DNA of 64,000 nucleotides from Acinetobacter sp. ANC 4173 (GTDB lineage: Bacteria > Pseudomonadota > Gammaproteobacteria > Pseudomonadales > Moraxellaceae): NCBI RefSeq assembly GCF_004331255.1, contig NZ_SJOF01000005.1:116078-180077 (forward strand), given 5' to 3'. The position numbers and the translations under genes were made by a program. Below the pieces are notes generated by a model, which was not told the origin of the DNA, ran no database searches, and saw only the letters and a list, made by a program, of their open reading frames with translations. Shown one piece after another: positions 47,659 through 58,135 of the stretch. The first letter of the stretch is position 1; each line of letters opens with the position of its first letter.

Positions 47659-48807
47659 CTAAAGATATTTTAACAGCGCAATCTGCTTGTTTTGATGCTT
47701 AAACTTAGAAAACCACCGCATCAATGGATAAAGTACGATGCACAGGATAATCGTAATCCACCAAAGCGTGGATACCTGAGCCACACCAAAGTAGTTACCA
47801 TGGTTATGCCCCCAAACGGCCTCAGCAAACAGATACAGCAGCTTTAAAACATATAAATGCACAATATAAAAGAACATCGGCACTGACCCAAAAGTGATTA
47901 GAGGGCGTACCCATGCCCGCTGTTGCACTCTTTCCAACGCCACAAGTAGCAACATGCCACACCCAACATTCCATAAAATAAACAATAAGGAAGGCGGATA
48001 TTTGGTCAGATTAAAAAAACTCATCAAGGTTTGCAGTGGCGTCGACATCTGTAACCATGCGCTATCGCCATAAAAATTTAACATACGGAGTATCAGAAAC
48101 ACGGTGATACTGCCACAACCAAATACCAGTAAATCCCGACGTCTTCGCTCTGGCGTCATCTGCGCTTGAAATACATGCGCACCGATACTATACCCCAGCA
48201 AAATCACCCCAATCCAAGGCAGTACAGGATAAGACGTTCGCAGTTTGAGAAAATCACCCCATTCAATCCAACCACGCTCATGTAAAATCAGCCAGATCGG
48301 CTGTAAAACAGGCATCTGTTGCAATGAAATTTGATCCAACAGGTTATGCCCGAAAATAATGACAATAGCAGTCAGCCATAAGATTTTCTGGGGAAGCCCT
48401 ATCAGCAGCGCCAAAGCAATCATGCTGATGCCAATTGCCCAAATCACTTGCAGATAAATCACCTGCGGTGGGAATTGCCCTGTCCAAGCAAAATTGATCA
48501 CCAACAATTCTAATGCGACTAAAAATAAGCCGCGTTTGAGCAGAAATTCTCGCGTCATACTCAAGCTGTTGTATTTGGCTTGATATAAATATGCCGATAA
48601 TCCCGTCAAAACCACAAAAACAGGAGCACACAAATGCGCCAAAATTCGGCTGAAGAACAAACTGGCTTCCGTTTCCTCAATACGCATGGGGTCGGGAACT
48701 TGATGATGTAAATAAAAGGTTTCACGTACATGATCGACCATCATAATTAAAATGACCAGACCACGAAGTGCATCAATCGCTTGAAGGCGCTGGGAAAGTG
48801 CAGACAT
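47659..48807 (-). CDS. DUF1624-type multispanning membrane protein
   Basis: 382 residues with about ten membrane segments. The start LQAIDALRGLVILIMMVDHVRETFYLH (shown in parts: AIDALRGLVILIMMVDHVRE then TFYLH) is the acyltransferase-3/DUF1624 opening with the RG and DH pairs, and LAHLCAPVFVVLTGLSAYLY near 57 is typical. Relatives include the heparan-alpha-glucosaminide N-acetyltransferase fold and YeiB-type proteins. A membrane acyl transfer function is possible; the substrate is unknown. Monocistronic. Confidence 0.8.
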   Translation of the reverse strand: MSALSQRLQAIDALRGLVILIMMVDHVRETFYLHHQVPDPMRIEETEASLFFSRILAHLCAPVFVVLTGLSAYLYQAKYNSLSMTREFLLKRGLFLVALELLVINFAWTGQFPPQVIYLQVIWAIGISMIALALLIGLPQKILWLTAIVIIFGHNLLDQISLQQMPVLQPIWLILHERGWIEWGDFLKLRTSYPVLPWIGVILLGYSIGAHVFQAQMTPERRRRDLLVFGCGSITVFLILRMLNFYGDSAWLQMSTPLQTLMSFFNLTKYPPSLLFILWNVGCGMLLLVALERVQQRAWVRPLITFGSVPMFFYIVHLYVLKLLYLFAEAVWGHNHGNYFGVAQVSTLWWITIILCIVLYPLMRWFSKFKHQNKQIALLKYL

Positions 48808-48928
48808 GATGAAATAAATAGGTATGTTATAATATTACATATACTATGCGTTTTTGAACCGAAAAGAAACCTCCAAAACCCAACTCAGTGGGTCAAAGGT
48901 TTTAAGATAGACTAAATAAGAATACGGT

Positions 48929-49216
48929 TTATGGACGAATTTCTTTGAGTTCGCGACGAATGAAGTGTTGAATCATTTCCCGATAAATCTGCTCAATCAA
49001 ATCAGGATCGGTACCTTGTTCTGTCGCCTGTTTTCGAACTTTGGCAATCACCTGTTCTACCCGTTCTGGCGATTGCACTTCATGTTCAGTCCGTTTAAAA
49101 CGTACCGCTTGATCGACATAAAACTGTCGGGTGGTAATTAGCTCAATCAACTGCTGATCAATCACATCAATTTTATCTCGAACTTGCTCGAGCGACTCAC
49201 ATTTCTCTTTCTGCAT
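48929..49216 (-). CDS. Type II chorismate mutase-like protein
   Basis: 95 residues, all helical, matching the AroQ fold: VRDKIDVIDQQLIELITTRQ (about 12, catalytic Arg), VDQAVRFKRT (about 33, catalytic Lys), and IEQIYREMIQHFIRRELKEI. Size and the short helix 2 resemble PchB/isochorismate pyruvate lyase relatives as well as monofunctional mutases. It converts chorismate to prephenate, or isochorismate to salicylate if PchB-like; no siderophore genes are nearby, so I favour mutase. It overlaps the end of the upstream gene by 20 bases. Confidence 0.8.
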   Translation of the reverse strand: MQKEKCESLEQVRDKIDVIDQQLIELITTRQFYVDQAVRFKRTEHEVQSPERVEQVIAKVRKQATEQGTDPDLIEQIYREMIQHFIRRELKEIRP

Positions 49217-50540
49217 TGGTTCTATCTTCTGGTGTTAAGCTGGAGGAATCCGCTTCGTTCTCAATTTTATATTTTTCTTCTAACACATTACTGAAAATAC
49301 TTTCAATCATCCAGACTCGATATAAGCTATTAAAAGTATAACTTTGTCCATCAAGACGTAATTCAAGCACTGGAAAATCAGGTTGTGACTTCATTTCACA
49401 CAATACATCATTTTCTTTCAGTTTGGCTTGAATATCCTCTTGTTTCACATCCTGCAACTCTAGCTCTAACTCACGTTGCAATTCTTGATAATGTGCCTTA
49501 AACGATAAATCTTTGCCTTGGGTCCATACCGCTTGCAAAATACGGTGCATAGTCGCAATCCGCTGCGCTTCAGGCACACTATAATACAATTGTGCCATCG
49601 CATAAGTGGCTTCTTTGGTGGGACGACAAAATGGGGTAAATGCCACTTCAGTTCGTTTAGATAAACGGGTTGCCAAACTCCAGTCAAACCAATCACGCCC
49701 ATGATAACTAAGCGGGTATACGGTTAACTGAATATTATAATAATCTGCCAATTCCTCTTTAATATAGGCCAATAACAGCCATGAAATTGGGTCTTCTAGC
49801 GCAATATATAAATCTAATTCTGGATCAAGTGCTTGAATCTCATTCAGTTCTTCTGCATCACTAATTAAATGCTCTCGCCATTCAATATGATTGATGAGGA
49901 AGATCGGATTACCTGTCAGTAATTTTTGTTGTTTTAAACGGCGGGTTAAACGCAGCAAATCATCGACAGCATGATACTTACGGTCAGAAAATTCAAAATA
50001 ACTGGCAAGAATAGCATCATCATTAAATATCCGTTCAGGAAAGTGCTGTTCCTGATGATGCTTGCTCGCCATGGCATATAAAGTTCGCAATTTGCCATAC
50101 TGCTTCTGCCACAGCATGTGAAACACATCTTCCAGTAAATACAGAAAGTCCTGACCTTGCAACGGGGTATTTCTAAGAATCTTTTCGGCCTGTGCTAAGG
50201 CTTCTTGTGGTGGCTGTTCAGGAGTTTCGTGGAAACTGAATCGGTGTTGTTTAGAGAGAATCTGCGCATCATTCAGACAATAGTGTTGCCATTCTTGCGC
50301 CGACATATGATTCGGTGGCTCAGGTATTCGACTGGAAATAATCACTTTGAGTGGTTTGAGTTCGTCACTCAAAATTTCTTCTAATTGTGGCAACTGCTGC
50401 ACAGCTAAATAACTATATACATCGTCTAAACGTAAATGAATATTGAGCCCATGCTCCGTAGGTAATACCTCTTGACGAGTTGGCTTTTGATAAAACCATC
50501 TCGATCGGATCGGATCGAACCAACGGCGTAACAGTGACAT
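49197..50540 (-). CDS. Unrecognised 447-residue protein with two DsbA/HCCA-isomerase-like halves
   Basis: No signal peptide or membrane segment. Two regions look alike: LNIHLRLDDVYSYLAVQQLPQ (shown to 20: LNIHLRLDDVYSYLAVQQLP, about 33) and LDLYIALEDPISWLLLAYIK (about 242). Both follow the beta-strand then DxxSxxxL pattern that opens 2-hydroxychromene-2-carboxylate isomerase (GST-kappa/DsbA-like) proteins, and the second continues with IQLTVYPLSYHGRDWFDWSL as in that family. Neither half has a CxxC pair. It may be a tandem thioredoxin-fold protein acting on a glutathione or CoA adduct; function unknown. It overlaps the mutase gene by 20 bases, so they are co-translated. Confidence 0.65.
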   Translation of the reverse strand: MSLLRRWFDPIRSRWFYQKPTRQEVLPTEHGLNIHLRLDDVYSYLAVQQLPQLEEILSDELKPLKVIISSRIPEPPNHMSAQEWQHYCLNDAQILSKQHRFSFHETPEQPPQEALAQAEKILRNTPLQGQDFLYLLEDVFHMLWQKQYGKLRTLYAMASKHHQEQHFPERIFNDDAILASYFEFSDRKYHAVDDLLRLTRRLKQQKLLTGNPIFLINHIEWREHLISDAEELNEIQALDPELDLYIALEDPISWLLLAYIKEELADYYNIQLTVYPLSYHGRDWFDWSLATRLSKRTEVAFTPFCRPTKEATYAMAQLYYSVPEAQRIATMHRILQAVWTQGKDLSFKAHYQELQRELELELQDVKQEDIQAKLKENDVLCEMKSQPDFPVLELRLDGQSYTFNSLYRVWMIESIFSNVLEEKYKIENEADSSSLTPEDRTNAEREM

Positions 50541-50689
50541 GAATTGCCTCTAATGTAGAAAGAGCGGGTAATGTTGTTTTGAACCCGCAGAAAATGACCA
50601 ATACGGTGAACAGAATGTCTTAAAATACAATAAGTCTTGAGCAAAACGTAACATAATTCAAGACAAAATGTTCAATCCTTCCCGATAGC

Positions 50690-52375
50690 TTACAGTTCTA
50701 AATTTAAATCAGTCACTGCGCCCTTTTCGGCTCCGGTGGTCAGTTTAGCAAACTTCGCCAGTGCACCGTGGGTATAATTTGGTTTTGGCTTGACCCAACG
50801 GTTGTGCCGTGCAGCGATTTCTTGTTCAGAAACATGCCACGTCATTTCCCGCGTTTCGGCATTAATCGAGATACGATCTCCGTTTTGAACCAAACCAATT
50901 GGCCCCCCTTCATAAGCTTCTGGGGTCACATGTCCAATCACAAAGCCATGACTGCCGCCAGAGAAACGACCATCGGTGATGAGTGCCACAGATTTACCTA
51001 GTCCTTTACCAATAATCGCTGAGGTCGGTTTCAGCATTTCTGGCATACCCGGCCCACCTTTAGGTCCTTCGCCACGAATCACCACCACCTCGCCCGCTTG
51101 AACTTCGCCATCTAAAATGCCACGCATCGCGCCAATTTCACCTTCAAAAACACGCGCAGGCCCTTCAAAGTACAGGCCTTCTTTACCCGTGATTTTAGCC
51201 ACAGCACCTGTTGGAGACAGATTCCCTTTAAGCACTACCAAGTGAGAGTCTTTTTTAATCGGAGCATCAAACGGTAAGATAATCTGTTGACCTTCGGGGT
51301 AGTCTTCAACCTCGGCTAAATTCTCCGCCAAAGTTTTTCCTGTCACGGTTAAGCATGAACCATCCAGCATGCCAGCATCTAACATCCGCTTCATCAGCGG
51401 TTGAATGCCCCCAATCGCAATCAGCTCTGACATCAGATATTGACCTGAAGGACGTACATCGGCCACTACGGGAATATCTTGCCCGATACGGACAAAATCA
51501 TCCAAACTCAGTTCAACCCCAGCGGTATGTGCCATCGCCAGTAAGTGCAGCACCCCATTGGTTGAACCACCCAAAGCAATCAGCACTTTAATCGAGTTTT
51601 CAAATGCGGCTTTGATCATAATATCGCGCGGCTTCAGGTCTAAGCGCAGCAAATTCATCACCGCTTCACCGGCTTTTTGACAGTCGATCCGCTTCTCATC
51701 CGAAACCGCTTCTTGCGCAGAGGAGCCCGGCAAACTCATGCCCAAGGCTTCAATCGCAGAGGCCATCGAGTTTGCAGTATACATACCGCCACAAGAACCC
51801 GGCCCCGGCAGCGCCACTTCTTCAATCTGTTTAACTTGAATGGCACTGATTTCACCTTTGGCATGCTGACCCACAGCTTCAAAGACGGAAATCATATCGG
51901 TATGCCCTGCGCCCGGCTTAATGGTTCCGCCATAAACAAACAAACCCGGACGGTTTAAACGGGCTAAGCCCATAATGCAACCCGGCATATTTTTGTCACA
52001 GCCACCGATCGCAATCACCCCATCATAGGCTTGACACCCCACCACGGCTTCTATCGAATCAGCAATAATTTCACGGCTCAGCAATGAATACTTCATGCCT
52101 TCGGTGCCATTAGAAATGCCATCTGAAATGGTGATGGTATTAAAAATAATGCCTTTACCACCTGCTTGATTGACCCCTTTTTCGGCCTCACGTGCCAAAC
52201 CATCGATGTGCATATTACACGGCGTGACATTGGCCCACGTAGACGCAATACCGACAAAGGGACGGGTAAAGTCGGAATCTTTAAAGCCTGTGGCACGCAT
52301 CATGGAACGTGCAGGCGCATTTTCAATGCCCTCATAAACAGGGGCTGAATGTTCGCGGATATTGTCTTTACTCAT
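50690..52375 (-). CDS. ilvD: Dihydroxy-acid dehydratase, 561-residue [2Fe-2S]-type
   Basis: Dehydrates dihydroxyvalerate and its isoleucine analogue in branched-chain synthesis. Cluster cysteines are VTPCNMHI (about 53), [10 protein letters not shown] (about 123) and [13 protein letters not shown] (about 195), the three-cysteine pattern of the oxygen-stable [2Fe-2S] class. [20 protein letters not shown] near 470 is the conserved C-terminal active-site motif. It lies 368 bases from a second, different ilvD on the same strand. Sugar-acid dehydratases share this superfamily and remain an alternative role. Confidence 0.88.
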   Translation of the reverse strand: MSKDNIREHSAPVYEGIENAPARSMMRATGFKDSDFTRPFVGIASTWANVTPCNMHIDGLAREAEKGVNQAGGKGIIFNTITISDGISNGTEGMKYSLLSREIIADSIEAVVGCQAYDGVIAIGGCDKNMPGCIMGLARLNRPGLFVYGGTIKPGAGHTDMISVFEAVGQHAKGEISAIQVKQIEEVALPGPGSCGGMYTANSMASAIEALGMSLPGSSAQEAVSDEKRIDCQKAGEAVMNLLRLDLKPRDIMIKAAFENSIKVLIALGGSTNGVLHLLAMAHTAGVELSLDDFVRIGQDIPVVADVRPSGQYLMSELIAIGGIQPLMKRMLDAGMLDGSCLTVTGKTLAENLAEVEDYPEGQQIILPFDAPIKKDSHLVVLKGNLSPTGAVAKITGKEGLYFEGPARVFEGEIGAMRGILDGEVQAGEVVVIRGEGPKGGPGMPEMLKPTSAIIGKGLGKSVALITDGRFSGGSHGFVIGHVTPEAYEGGPIGLVQNGDRISINAETREMTWHVSEQEIAARHNRWVKPKPNYTHGALAKFAKLTTGAEKGAVTDLNLEL

Positions 52376-52532
52376 TGTATTTGTCCTTGGCGGTGGCGGC
52401 GTATTGCTCTACGGTCTTGGCAATTTTTTCTGTTTTTATTGTATAGAAAGCAGGCTACACATGAAAGCGACTCGCTGGGTATTACATGAACCCATTTATT
52501 TGTTGTTCTACCCAAATCAGGTTACATGATGA

Positions 52533-52622
52533 AGCGACATGGATGTCGCTGTTTCACTGTATGGCAGGGACGCCATATCAGGGGAACAAAGGTATTTTGT
52601 TACTTTTGTGTCGTCAAAAGTA
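52533..52622. repeat. Row of three small hairpins between the two ilvD genes
   Basis: In the 368-base gap (52376-52743) three palindromes follow each other: AGCGACAT-GG-ATGTCGCT (52533-52550), ATGGC-AGGGAC-GCCAT (52561-52576) and TACTTTTG-TGTCGT-CAAAAGTA (52601-52622). This looks like a dispersed intergenic repeat (REP/MITE-like) rather than a terminator. The rest of the gap holds the start region of the downstream ilvD. Confidence 0.55.
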
Positions 52623-52691
52623 AAACCTCGTCGACCTAATAACAGTACAAACCATACTGTAAAATGCGACTGTGCTATTTTCATTAATCAA

Positions 52692-52723
52692 TAAAAAAGC
52701 ACCCCGAATGGAGTGCTCTTTTT
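52692..52723 (-). terminator. Terminator after the 609-residue ilvD
   Basis: On the minus strand GCACTCC-ATTC-GGGGTGC with one mismatch, then TTTTTT, 21 bases after the stop. Confidence 0.8.
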
Positions 52724-52743
52724 AATCATTCAAAGACTAGCGA

Positions 52744-54573
52744 TTAAATTTCACGTACCGCACCTTTAGACGCACTGGTGGTATGCATCGCATAGGCTTT
52801 TAAAGCTTTAGAGACTTTACGTGGACGCTGTTCAGCAGGTTGCCAGCCTTTAGCTTCTTGCACTTCACGGCGCGCAGCCATGGTTGCTTCATCCACGGCT
52901 AAGTGAATGCTACGGTTTGGAATATCAATTTCGATACGGTCGCCATCTTCCACCAAACCAATCGCACCACCTTCAGCTGCTTCAGGCGACACGTGACCAA
53001 TAGACAGGCCTGATGAACCGCCCGAGAAACGCCCATCGGTGAGTAAAGCACAGTCTTTACCAAGGCCTTTCGATTTTAAGTAACTGGTTGGATACAACAT
53101 TTCTTGCATCCCCGGACCACCACGCGGACCTTCGTAACGAATCACCACCACATCGCCAGCCGTGATTTTGCCACCTAGAATCGCTTCTACCGCCGCATCT
53201 TGGCTTTCAAAAACACGTGCGGTACCATTGAATTTCAAGATGGAATCATCTACACCTGCGGTTTTCACAATACAGCCTTCTAATGCGATGTTGCCGTACA
53301 GGACAGCCAAACCACCATCTTGAGAGAAAGCATGTGCAGCATTACGAATGACGCCATTGTCACGGTCACCATCTAAACGAGAGTAGTAACGGTCTTGTGA
53401 AAATGCCGTTTGCGTCGGTACACCACCTGGTGCTGAACGGAAGAATTGATAAACATCTTCATCTTCAGTACGGATAATGTCCCATTTGTCCAAAGCATCT
53501 TTTAAGGTTTTTTCATGCACAGTCGGTACAGACGTGTCCAATAAACCTGCACGGTCTAATTCACCCAAGATCGACATGATGCCACCTGCACGGTGTACAT
53601 CTTCCATGTGCACGTCTTGTTTTGCAGGAGCAACTTTACACAAAACAGGCACTTTACGTGACAAACGGTCAATATCCGTCATGGTAAAGTCAACTTCAGC
53701 TTCATGCGCCGCTGCCAACAAGTGAAGAACGGTATTGGTTGAACCACCCATTGAAATATCCAGCGTCATGGCATTTTCAAAGGCTGCTTTGGTAGCAATT
53801 GAACGTGGCAACAAGCTGTAATCGTTTTGTTCGTAATGGCGTTTGGTAATTTCAACGATCAATTGACCTGCGCGCTCGAATAGTTTTTTACGATTCGCAT
53901 GTGTCGCTAAGGTTGAACCATTGCCCGGAAGCGATAGACCCAAAGCTTCGGTTAAACAGTTCATTGAATTCGCAGTAAACATGCCTGAACATGAACCACA
54001 CGTTGGACAAGCTGAACGTTCATATTCAGCCACTTCTTCATCGGTAAAGCTGTCATCTGCTGCCACAATCATGGCATCAACAAGGTCAATCGCGTGTTCA
54101 TTGCCACGGATTTTGACTTTACCCGCTTCCATTGGCCCACCAGAAACGAAAACTACAGGAATATTCAGGCGCATAGACGCCATCAACATACCTGGGGTAA
54201 TTTTGTCACAGTTCGAAATACACACCATGGCATCAGCACAATGCGCATTGACCATGTATTCCACTGAGTCTGCAATGAGGTCACGTGAAGGCAATGAGTA
54301 CAGCATGCCATCATGCCCCATCGCAATTCCATCATCGACTGCAATGGTATTAAATTCTTTTGCTACACCGCCTGACGCTTCAATTTGACGTGCCACAAGT
54401 TGACCTAAGTCTTTAAGATGCACATGACCAGGAACAAATTGAGTAAAAGAGTTGACCACCGCAATAATCGGCTTGCCAAAATCTTCATCTTTCATACCTG
54501 TTGCACGCCATAAACCACGTGCGCCAGCCATATTTCTTCCATGTGTTGATGTTTTTGAACGATAGTCAGGCAT
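52744..54573 (-). CDS. ilvD: Dihydroxy-acid dehydratase, 609-residue E. coli-type ([4Fe-4S])
   Basis: Same reaction as its neighbour but the E. coli IlvD class. Start [20 protein letters not shown] is nearly the E. coli sequence. The first cluster position is [10 protein letters not shown], without Cys; NCDKITPG (about 122) and [16 protein letters not shown] (about 195) follow. [20 protein letters not shown] is the C-terminal motif. Such enzymes carry an oxygen-sensitive [4Fe-4S] cluster. This is probably the main valine/isoleucine pathway enzyme; the pair may provide cover under oxidative or iron stress. Confidence 0.94.
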   Translation of the reverse strand: MPDYRSKTSTHGRNMAGARGLWRATGMKDEDFGKPIIAVVNSFTQFVPGHVHLKDLGQLVARQIEASGGVAKEFNTIAVDDGIAMGHDGMLYSLPSRDLIADSVEYMVNAHCADAMVCISNCDKITPGMLMASMRLNIPVVFVSGGPMEAGKVKIRGNEHAIDLVDAMIVAADDSFTDEEVAEYERSACPTCGSCSGMFTANSMNCLTEALGLSLPGNGSTLATHANRKKLFERAGQLIVEITKRHYEQNDYSLLPRSIATKAAFENAMTLDISMGGSTNTVLHLLAAAHEAEVDFTMTDIDRLSRKVPVLCKVAPAKQDVHMEDVHRAGGIMSILGELDRAGLLDTSVPTVHEKTLKDALDKWDIIRTEDEDVYQFFRSAPGGVPTQTAFSQDRYYSRLDGDRDNGVIRNAAHAFSQDGGLAVLYGNIALEGCIVKTAGVDDSILKFNGTARVFESQDAAVEAILGGKITAGDVVVIRYEGPRGGPGMQEMLYPTSYLKSKGLGKDCALLTDGRFSGGSSGLSIGHVSPEAAEGGAIGLVEDGDRIEIDIPNRSIHLAVDEATMAARREVQEAKGWQPAEQRPRKVSKALKAYAMHTTSASKGAVREI

Positions 54574-54994
54574 TGTGTATTTCCAACAAAGTTTGTGCTT
54601 GATATGAATCTGCGATTCATTCTGGCTAAAGAAGACTGATCATTGAGCATGAATCAGTCGAAACATAGGCAACATCATAATACTACAGCGATGTGTTTAA
54701 CAGACAACCAGCTTTTCTCTTTCCTGCATCACGACATACAGGCTATATTTCGACAAATGATCTCAAAGAAAACTTTACTGAGCTACTATAAACCGAGCAC
54801 AGGAAATTAAATATAAAACTTTCATGAATATTTTTTTAATTTTTCATAACTAAAAGTTTTCAAATATCGATACCCTTGCCTTTTTTTGTATTGCATATTC
54901 AACCAATCCCATGATTGTTACAGCGCATATTGTAAATTCGGCTTGGCGTTGCTTTTGACATATAATAGACGCAAGTTTCTATGGAATTTGATGT
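54574..54994. promoter_or_regulatory. Divergent region between ilvD and fmt with fmt promoter
   Basis: 421 bases without a gene. TATAAT at 54961-54966, with a weak TTCGGC -35 at 17 bases, should start fmt transcription about 20 bases before its GTG. Near ilvD two dyads, GAATC-TGC-GATTC (54606-54618) and GACTGAT / ATCAGTC (54634-54659), lie in its leader. No leader peptide rich in Ile/Val/Leu was found. Confidence 0.45.
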
Positions 54995-55954
54995 GTGAAA
55001 ATCATCTTTGCCGGTACACCTGAATTTGCTGCATGTGCTTTGGCAGCGTTACTGAAAACAGAACATGAAATTGTTGCGGTATACACCCAACCCGACCGCA
55101 AAGCGGGTCGTGGTCAAAAACTGACGGCTTCAGCGGTCAAACAGTTGGCATTGGAACATGATTTACCCGTATATCAACCTTTACACTTCAAATCTTCCAC
55201 GGAGGAAGGCTTAGCAGCACAACAACAATTAAAAGATTTAAATGCCGATGTGATGGTGGTTGCCGCTTATGGTCTGATCTTGCCCCAAGTGGTACTCGAT
55301 ACGCCTAAATACGGCTGTCTGAATATTCATGGTTCATTGTTACCACGCTGGCGTGGTGCAGCACCGATTCAACGTGCGATTGCCACAGGAGATGCTGAAA
55401 CGGGTGTCACCATTATGAAAATGGCGGCAGGCCTAGATACGGGCGACATGATGTACAAGACTTACTGTCCGATTGAAGCAACCGATACCTCAGCCTCATT
55501 GCATGACAAACTGGCGCTACAAGGGGCAAAAGCAATTGTTGCCGTGTTGCAGTCTGAACAAACCTTACAGCAATATTTAGCCGAACGTGAAATACAAGAT
55601 GAAGCGTTCACAGTCTATGCACATAAACTCAGCAAAGCTGAAGCGCAAATTGATTGGTCTTTAGAGGCAGCACAAATTGACCGTAATATCCGTGCTTTTA
55701 ACCCTTGGCCCGTGGCATTTATCGCACTGGATGAGCAAAATAACTTAAGAGTCTGGAATTCCGTCTTATCGCATGAAACTGCGGAAAATGCCCAAGTCGG
55801 TGAAATTATTGCCATTGATAAACATGGTGTACATGTTGCCTGTGCCAATCATACCGTCATCACGCTAACTGCTTTACAATGGCCGGGTGGTAAACCACTG
55901 AATGCCGTACAAATTTTACAAACCCAAAAACTGAATATTGGACAAATTTTATAA
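54995..55954 (+). CDS. fmt: Methionyl-tRNA formyltransferase
   Basis: Formylates initiator Met-tRNA. 319 residues from a GTG start (KIIFAGTPEFAACALAALL follows). The folate/catalytic motif is CLNIHGSLLPRWRGAAPIQR (Asn-His-Ser, about 107) with DTGDMM near 145; the C-terminal tRNA-binding domain begins near 205 (RNIRAFNPWPVAFI). The stop overlaps the rsmB ATG (TAATG), the usual fmt-rsmB pairing; def is not in the window. Confidence 0.96.
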   Translation: MKIIFAGTPEFAACALAALLKTEHEIVAVYTQPDRKAGRGQKLTASAVKQLALEHDLPVYQPLHFKSSTEEGLAAQQQLKDLNADVMVVAAYGLILPQVVLDTPKYGCLNIHGSLLPRWRGAAPIQRAIATGDAETGVTIMKMAAGLDTGDMMYKTYCPIEATDTSASLHDKLALQGAKAIVAVLQSEQTLQQYLAEREIQDEAFTVYAHKLSKAEAQIDWSLEAAQIDRNIRAFNPWPVAFIALDEQNNLRVWNSVLSHETAENAQVGEIIAIDKHGVHVACANHTVITLTALQWPGGKPLNAVQILQTQKLNIGQIL

Positions 55955-57261
55955 TGAAACAATCTCCCCACGCCTCAGGTAAGACTCTAAACTTACGTGC
56001 TCAGGTTGTTAAAACGTTATTGGCTGTCCAAAATGGTCAATCACTGGCATCGGTGCTTCAGCAACACATGGCGATTGTGTCTGACAAAGACCGTGCCTTG
56101 TACCATGAGTTAGTTCTTGGCTGTTTACGCCAATGGCACGCACTGAAACAAGTGACTTTACCCTTGTTGTCTAAACCACTGGAAAACCAAGTGGTTGAAA
56201 CCTGTTTATACGTGGGTTTATACCAATTGCTGTGTACCCGCGTTGCAGCGCATGCGGCAATTTCTGAAACGGTAGATGCAGCAAAACAATTGGGTATGGA
56301 AAGCTTAAGCGGTGTGGTCAACGCCATTTTGCGCCGTGCAACCCGTGAAACAGAGCAGTTCTACGATGTTTTAGAACAAGCATCGAATTTGCCAAGCTGG
56401 TTATCCAAACGTTTGAAAAAAGACTGGGGGGATCAACTGGCTGAAATCAGCTATGAACTAAAACAAGTTGCCCCCCTAACCTTGCGCGTCAATACCTTAC
56501 AGGTCAGCCGTGACGAATATCTTGAAATTTTAGAAGATGAAGGCATTGAAGCACACGCCTGTGAACTTTCAAATGTCGGTATTGTACTCGATGAAAGTCT
56601 GCATATCCCAAGCCTACCGGGTTTTGAAGCGGGTGGTTTTTCAGTACAAGATGAACATGCACAACTCTGTGCAACATTATTACCCGACTTAAATGGTAAA
56701 TTCGTGATTGATGCCTGTGCAGCACCTGGGGGCAAAACAGCGCATATTTTAGAGAAATATCAGCCTAGAAAACTGATCGCACTCGACCAAGATGAAAAAC
56801 GCTTAAAACGTGTCGCTGAAAACTTAGAACGTTTGGCTTTAAGCGAAGAGCCAGTGGAAATTATCACTGCCGATGCGGTGAAATGGACATCGTCTGAACT
56901 TGCGGATTGTATCGTCCTCGATGCACCTTGTTCAGCCATTGGGGTAATTCGTCGCCATCCTGATATTCGTTTACTGCGTCAGTCGGGCGATATTGCCAAA
57001 ACAGTACAACTCCAAAAGCAAATCCTTGAAAATATGTGGCAACAACTCAAAGTTGGCGGCACATTGCTGTACATCACCTGCTCGATTTTGAAAGCCGAAA
57101 ATGAACAGCAAATGGTTGACTTCTTTGCTGGGCATACAGATGCGAAAGAAATTAAAATTGATGCCGATTGGGGAATTGAGCAAATTCATGGTCGCCAATT
57201 GTTCCCACAAATAGGGCGTGGCGATGGTTTTTATTATTGCTTAATCGAAAAAATGGCCTAA
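55954..57261 (+). CDS. rsmB: 16S rRNA (cytosine-967-C5)-methyltransferase
   Basis: Methylates C967 of 16S rRNA. 435 residues: an N-terminal NusB-like RNA-binding helical domain (about 1-150) and a Rossmann methyltransferase domain. SAM motif DACAAPGGKTAHILEKY (about 252), DAPCSAIGVIRRHPDIRLL with the release cysteine (about 322) and LLYITCSILKAENEQQ with the catalytic cysteine (about 372). Confidence 0.95.
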   Translation: MKQSPHASGKTLNLRAQVVKTLLAVQNGQSLASVLQQHMAIVSDKDRALYHELVLGCLRQWHALKQVTLPLLSKPLENQVVETCLYVGLYQLLCTRVAAHAAISETVDAAKQLGMESLSGVVNAILRRATRETEQFYDVLEQASNLPSWLSKRLKKDWGDQLAEISYELKQVAPLTLRVNTLQVSRDEYLEILEDEGIEAHACELSNVGIVLDESLHIPSLPGFEAGGFSVQDEHAQLCATLLPDLNGKFVIDACAAPGGKTAHILEKYQPRKLIALDQDEKRLKRVAENLERLALSEEPVEIITADAVKWTSSELADCIVLDAPCSAIGVIRRHPDIRLLRQSGDIAKTVQLQKQILENMWQQLKVGGTLLYITCSILKAENEQQMVDFFAGHTDAKEIKIDADWGIEQIHGRQLFPQIGRGDGFYYCLIEKMA

Positions 57262-57273
57262 GACTTTTTAAGG

Positions 57274-57300
57274 AAAACAGAAACTTTGGTTTCTGTTTTT
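57274..57300 (+). terminator. Terminator after rsmB
   Basis: AAAACAGAAAC-TTTG-GTTTCTGTTTT stem-loop with a closing T run, 12 bases after the stop. Confidence 0.85.
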
Positions 57301-57305
57301 CAACC

Positions 57306-58115
57306 TTAACTTACATACTTAAATATCACCAGACTCAGCGCCAAACAGGCCATACCTGTGACTAAGCCATAGACGGTTTCATGCCCTTGTGCATATTTTT
57401 TGGCGGTCGGCAGTAGCTCATCGAGTGCCAAATACACCATCACCCCACCAATAATGCCAAAGACGATGCCATACACACTAAAACTTAAATACGGTGCCAA
57501 AAGAAAATAACCAATCATCGCACCCAAAGGTTCGGCCAGCCCCGACACAAAACTGGCAATTAATGCTGCACTTTTTTTCCGCGTTGCCATATAGACAGGC
57601 AAAGCAATCGCAATACCTTCAGGAATATTATGAATACCAATGGCTACTGCAAGCGGTGCCCCAAGAGCCGGGCTTTCCAACGTCGCAAAAAAAGTGGCTA
57701 AGCCTTCTGGAAAATTATGTGCCGTAATCGCGAATAAAGTCAGCAATCCCGTCCGTAATAATTGTTGTTGATTAATCCCCTGCACACTTTGGTTTTCAAT
57801 AGTTTCGTGAGGATTGGGAATACAATGGTCAAGGATTAAGACTAAAATTATGCCCAGCAATAACGACAAAGTCCCGAGGGCATAGCCCGTTTTATCATCA
57901 AAAGCCAGACTAAAAGAATGAATGGATTTGTTTAAAATTTCGGTTAAAGAAACATAAATCATCGCCCCTGCGGAAAATGCCAATCCAAAAGAAAGTAAGC
58001 GATAACTCGGTTGCTTAAAGAACACCACCAAAACACCACCCAGCACTGTCGCCAGTCCTGCAAGCAAGGTCACGCCAAATGCAACCCACACTTGATGTGG
58101 TAATAAGGTGTCCAT
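57306..58115 (-). CDS. ZIP-family divalent metal transporter (ZupT-like)
   Basis: Imports zinc and probably other divalent metals through the inner membrane. 269 residues with eight membrane segments. The paired metal-site motifs of the family are intact: AITAHNFPEGLATFFATLES (about 130) and VAIGIHNIPEGIAIALP (about 157). SGLAEPLGAMIGYFLL near 190 follows. A cytoplasmic loop with a few charged residues and no His-rich tract lies near 95. A 12-bp hairpin lies between it and the upstream metS. Confidence 0.9.
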   Translation of the reverse strand: MDTLLPHQVWVAFGVTLLAGLATVLGGVLVVFFKQPSYRLLSFGLAFSAGAMIYVSLTEILNKSIHSFSLAFDDKTGYALGTLSLLLGIILVLILDHCIPNPHETIENQSVQGINQQQLLRTGLLTLFAITAHNFPEGLATFFATLESPALGAPLAVAIGIHNIPEGIAIALPVYMATRKKSAALIASFVSGLAEPLGAMIGYFLLAPYLSFSVYGIVFGIIGGVMVYLALDELLPTAKKYAQGHETVYGLVTGMACLALSLVIFKYVS

Positions 58116-58135
58116 AAAGTGATGCTCTAAATAAG

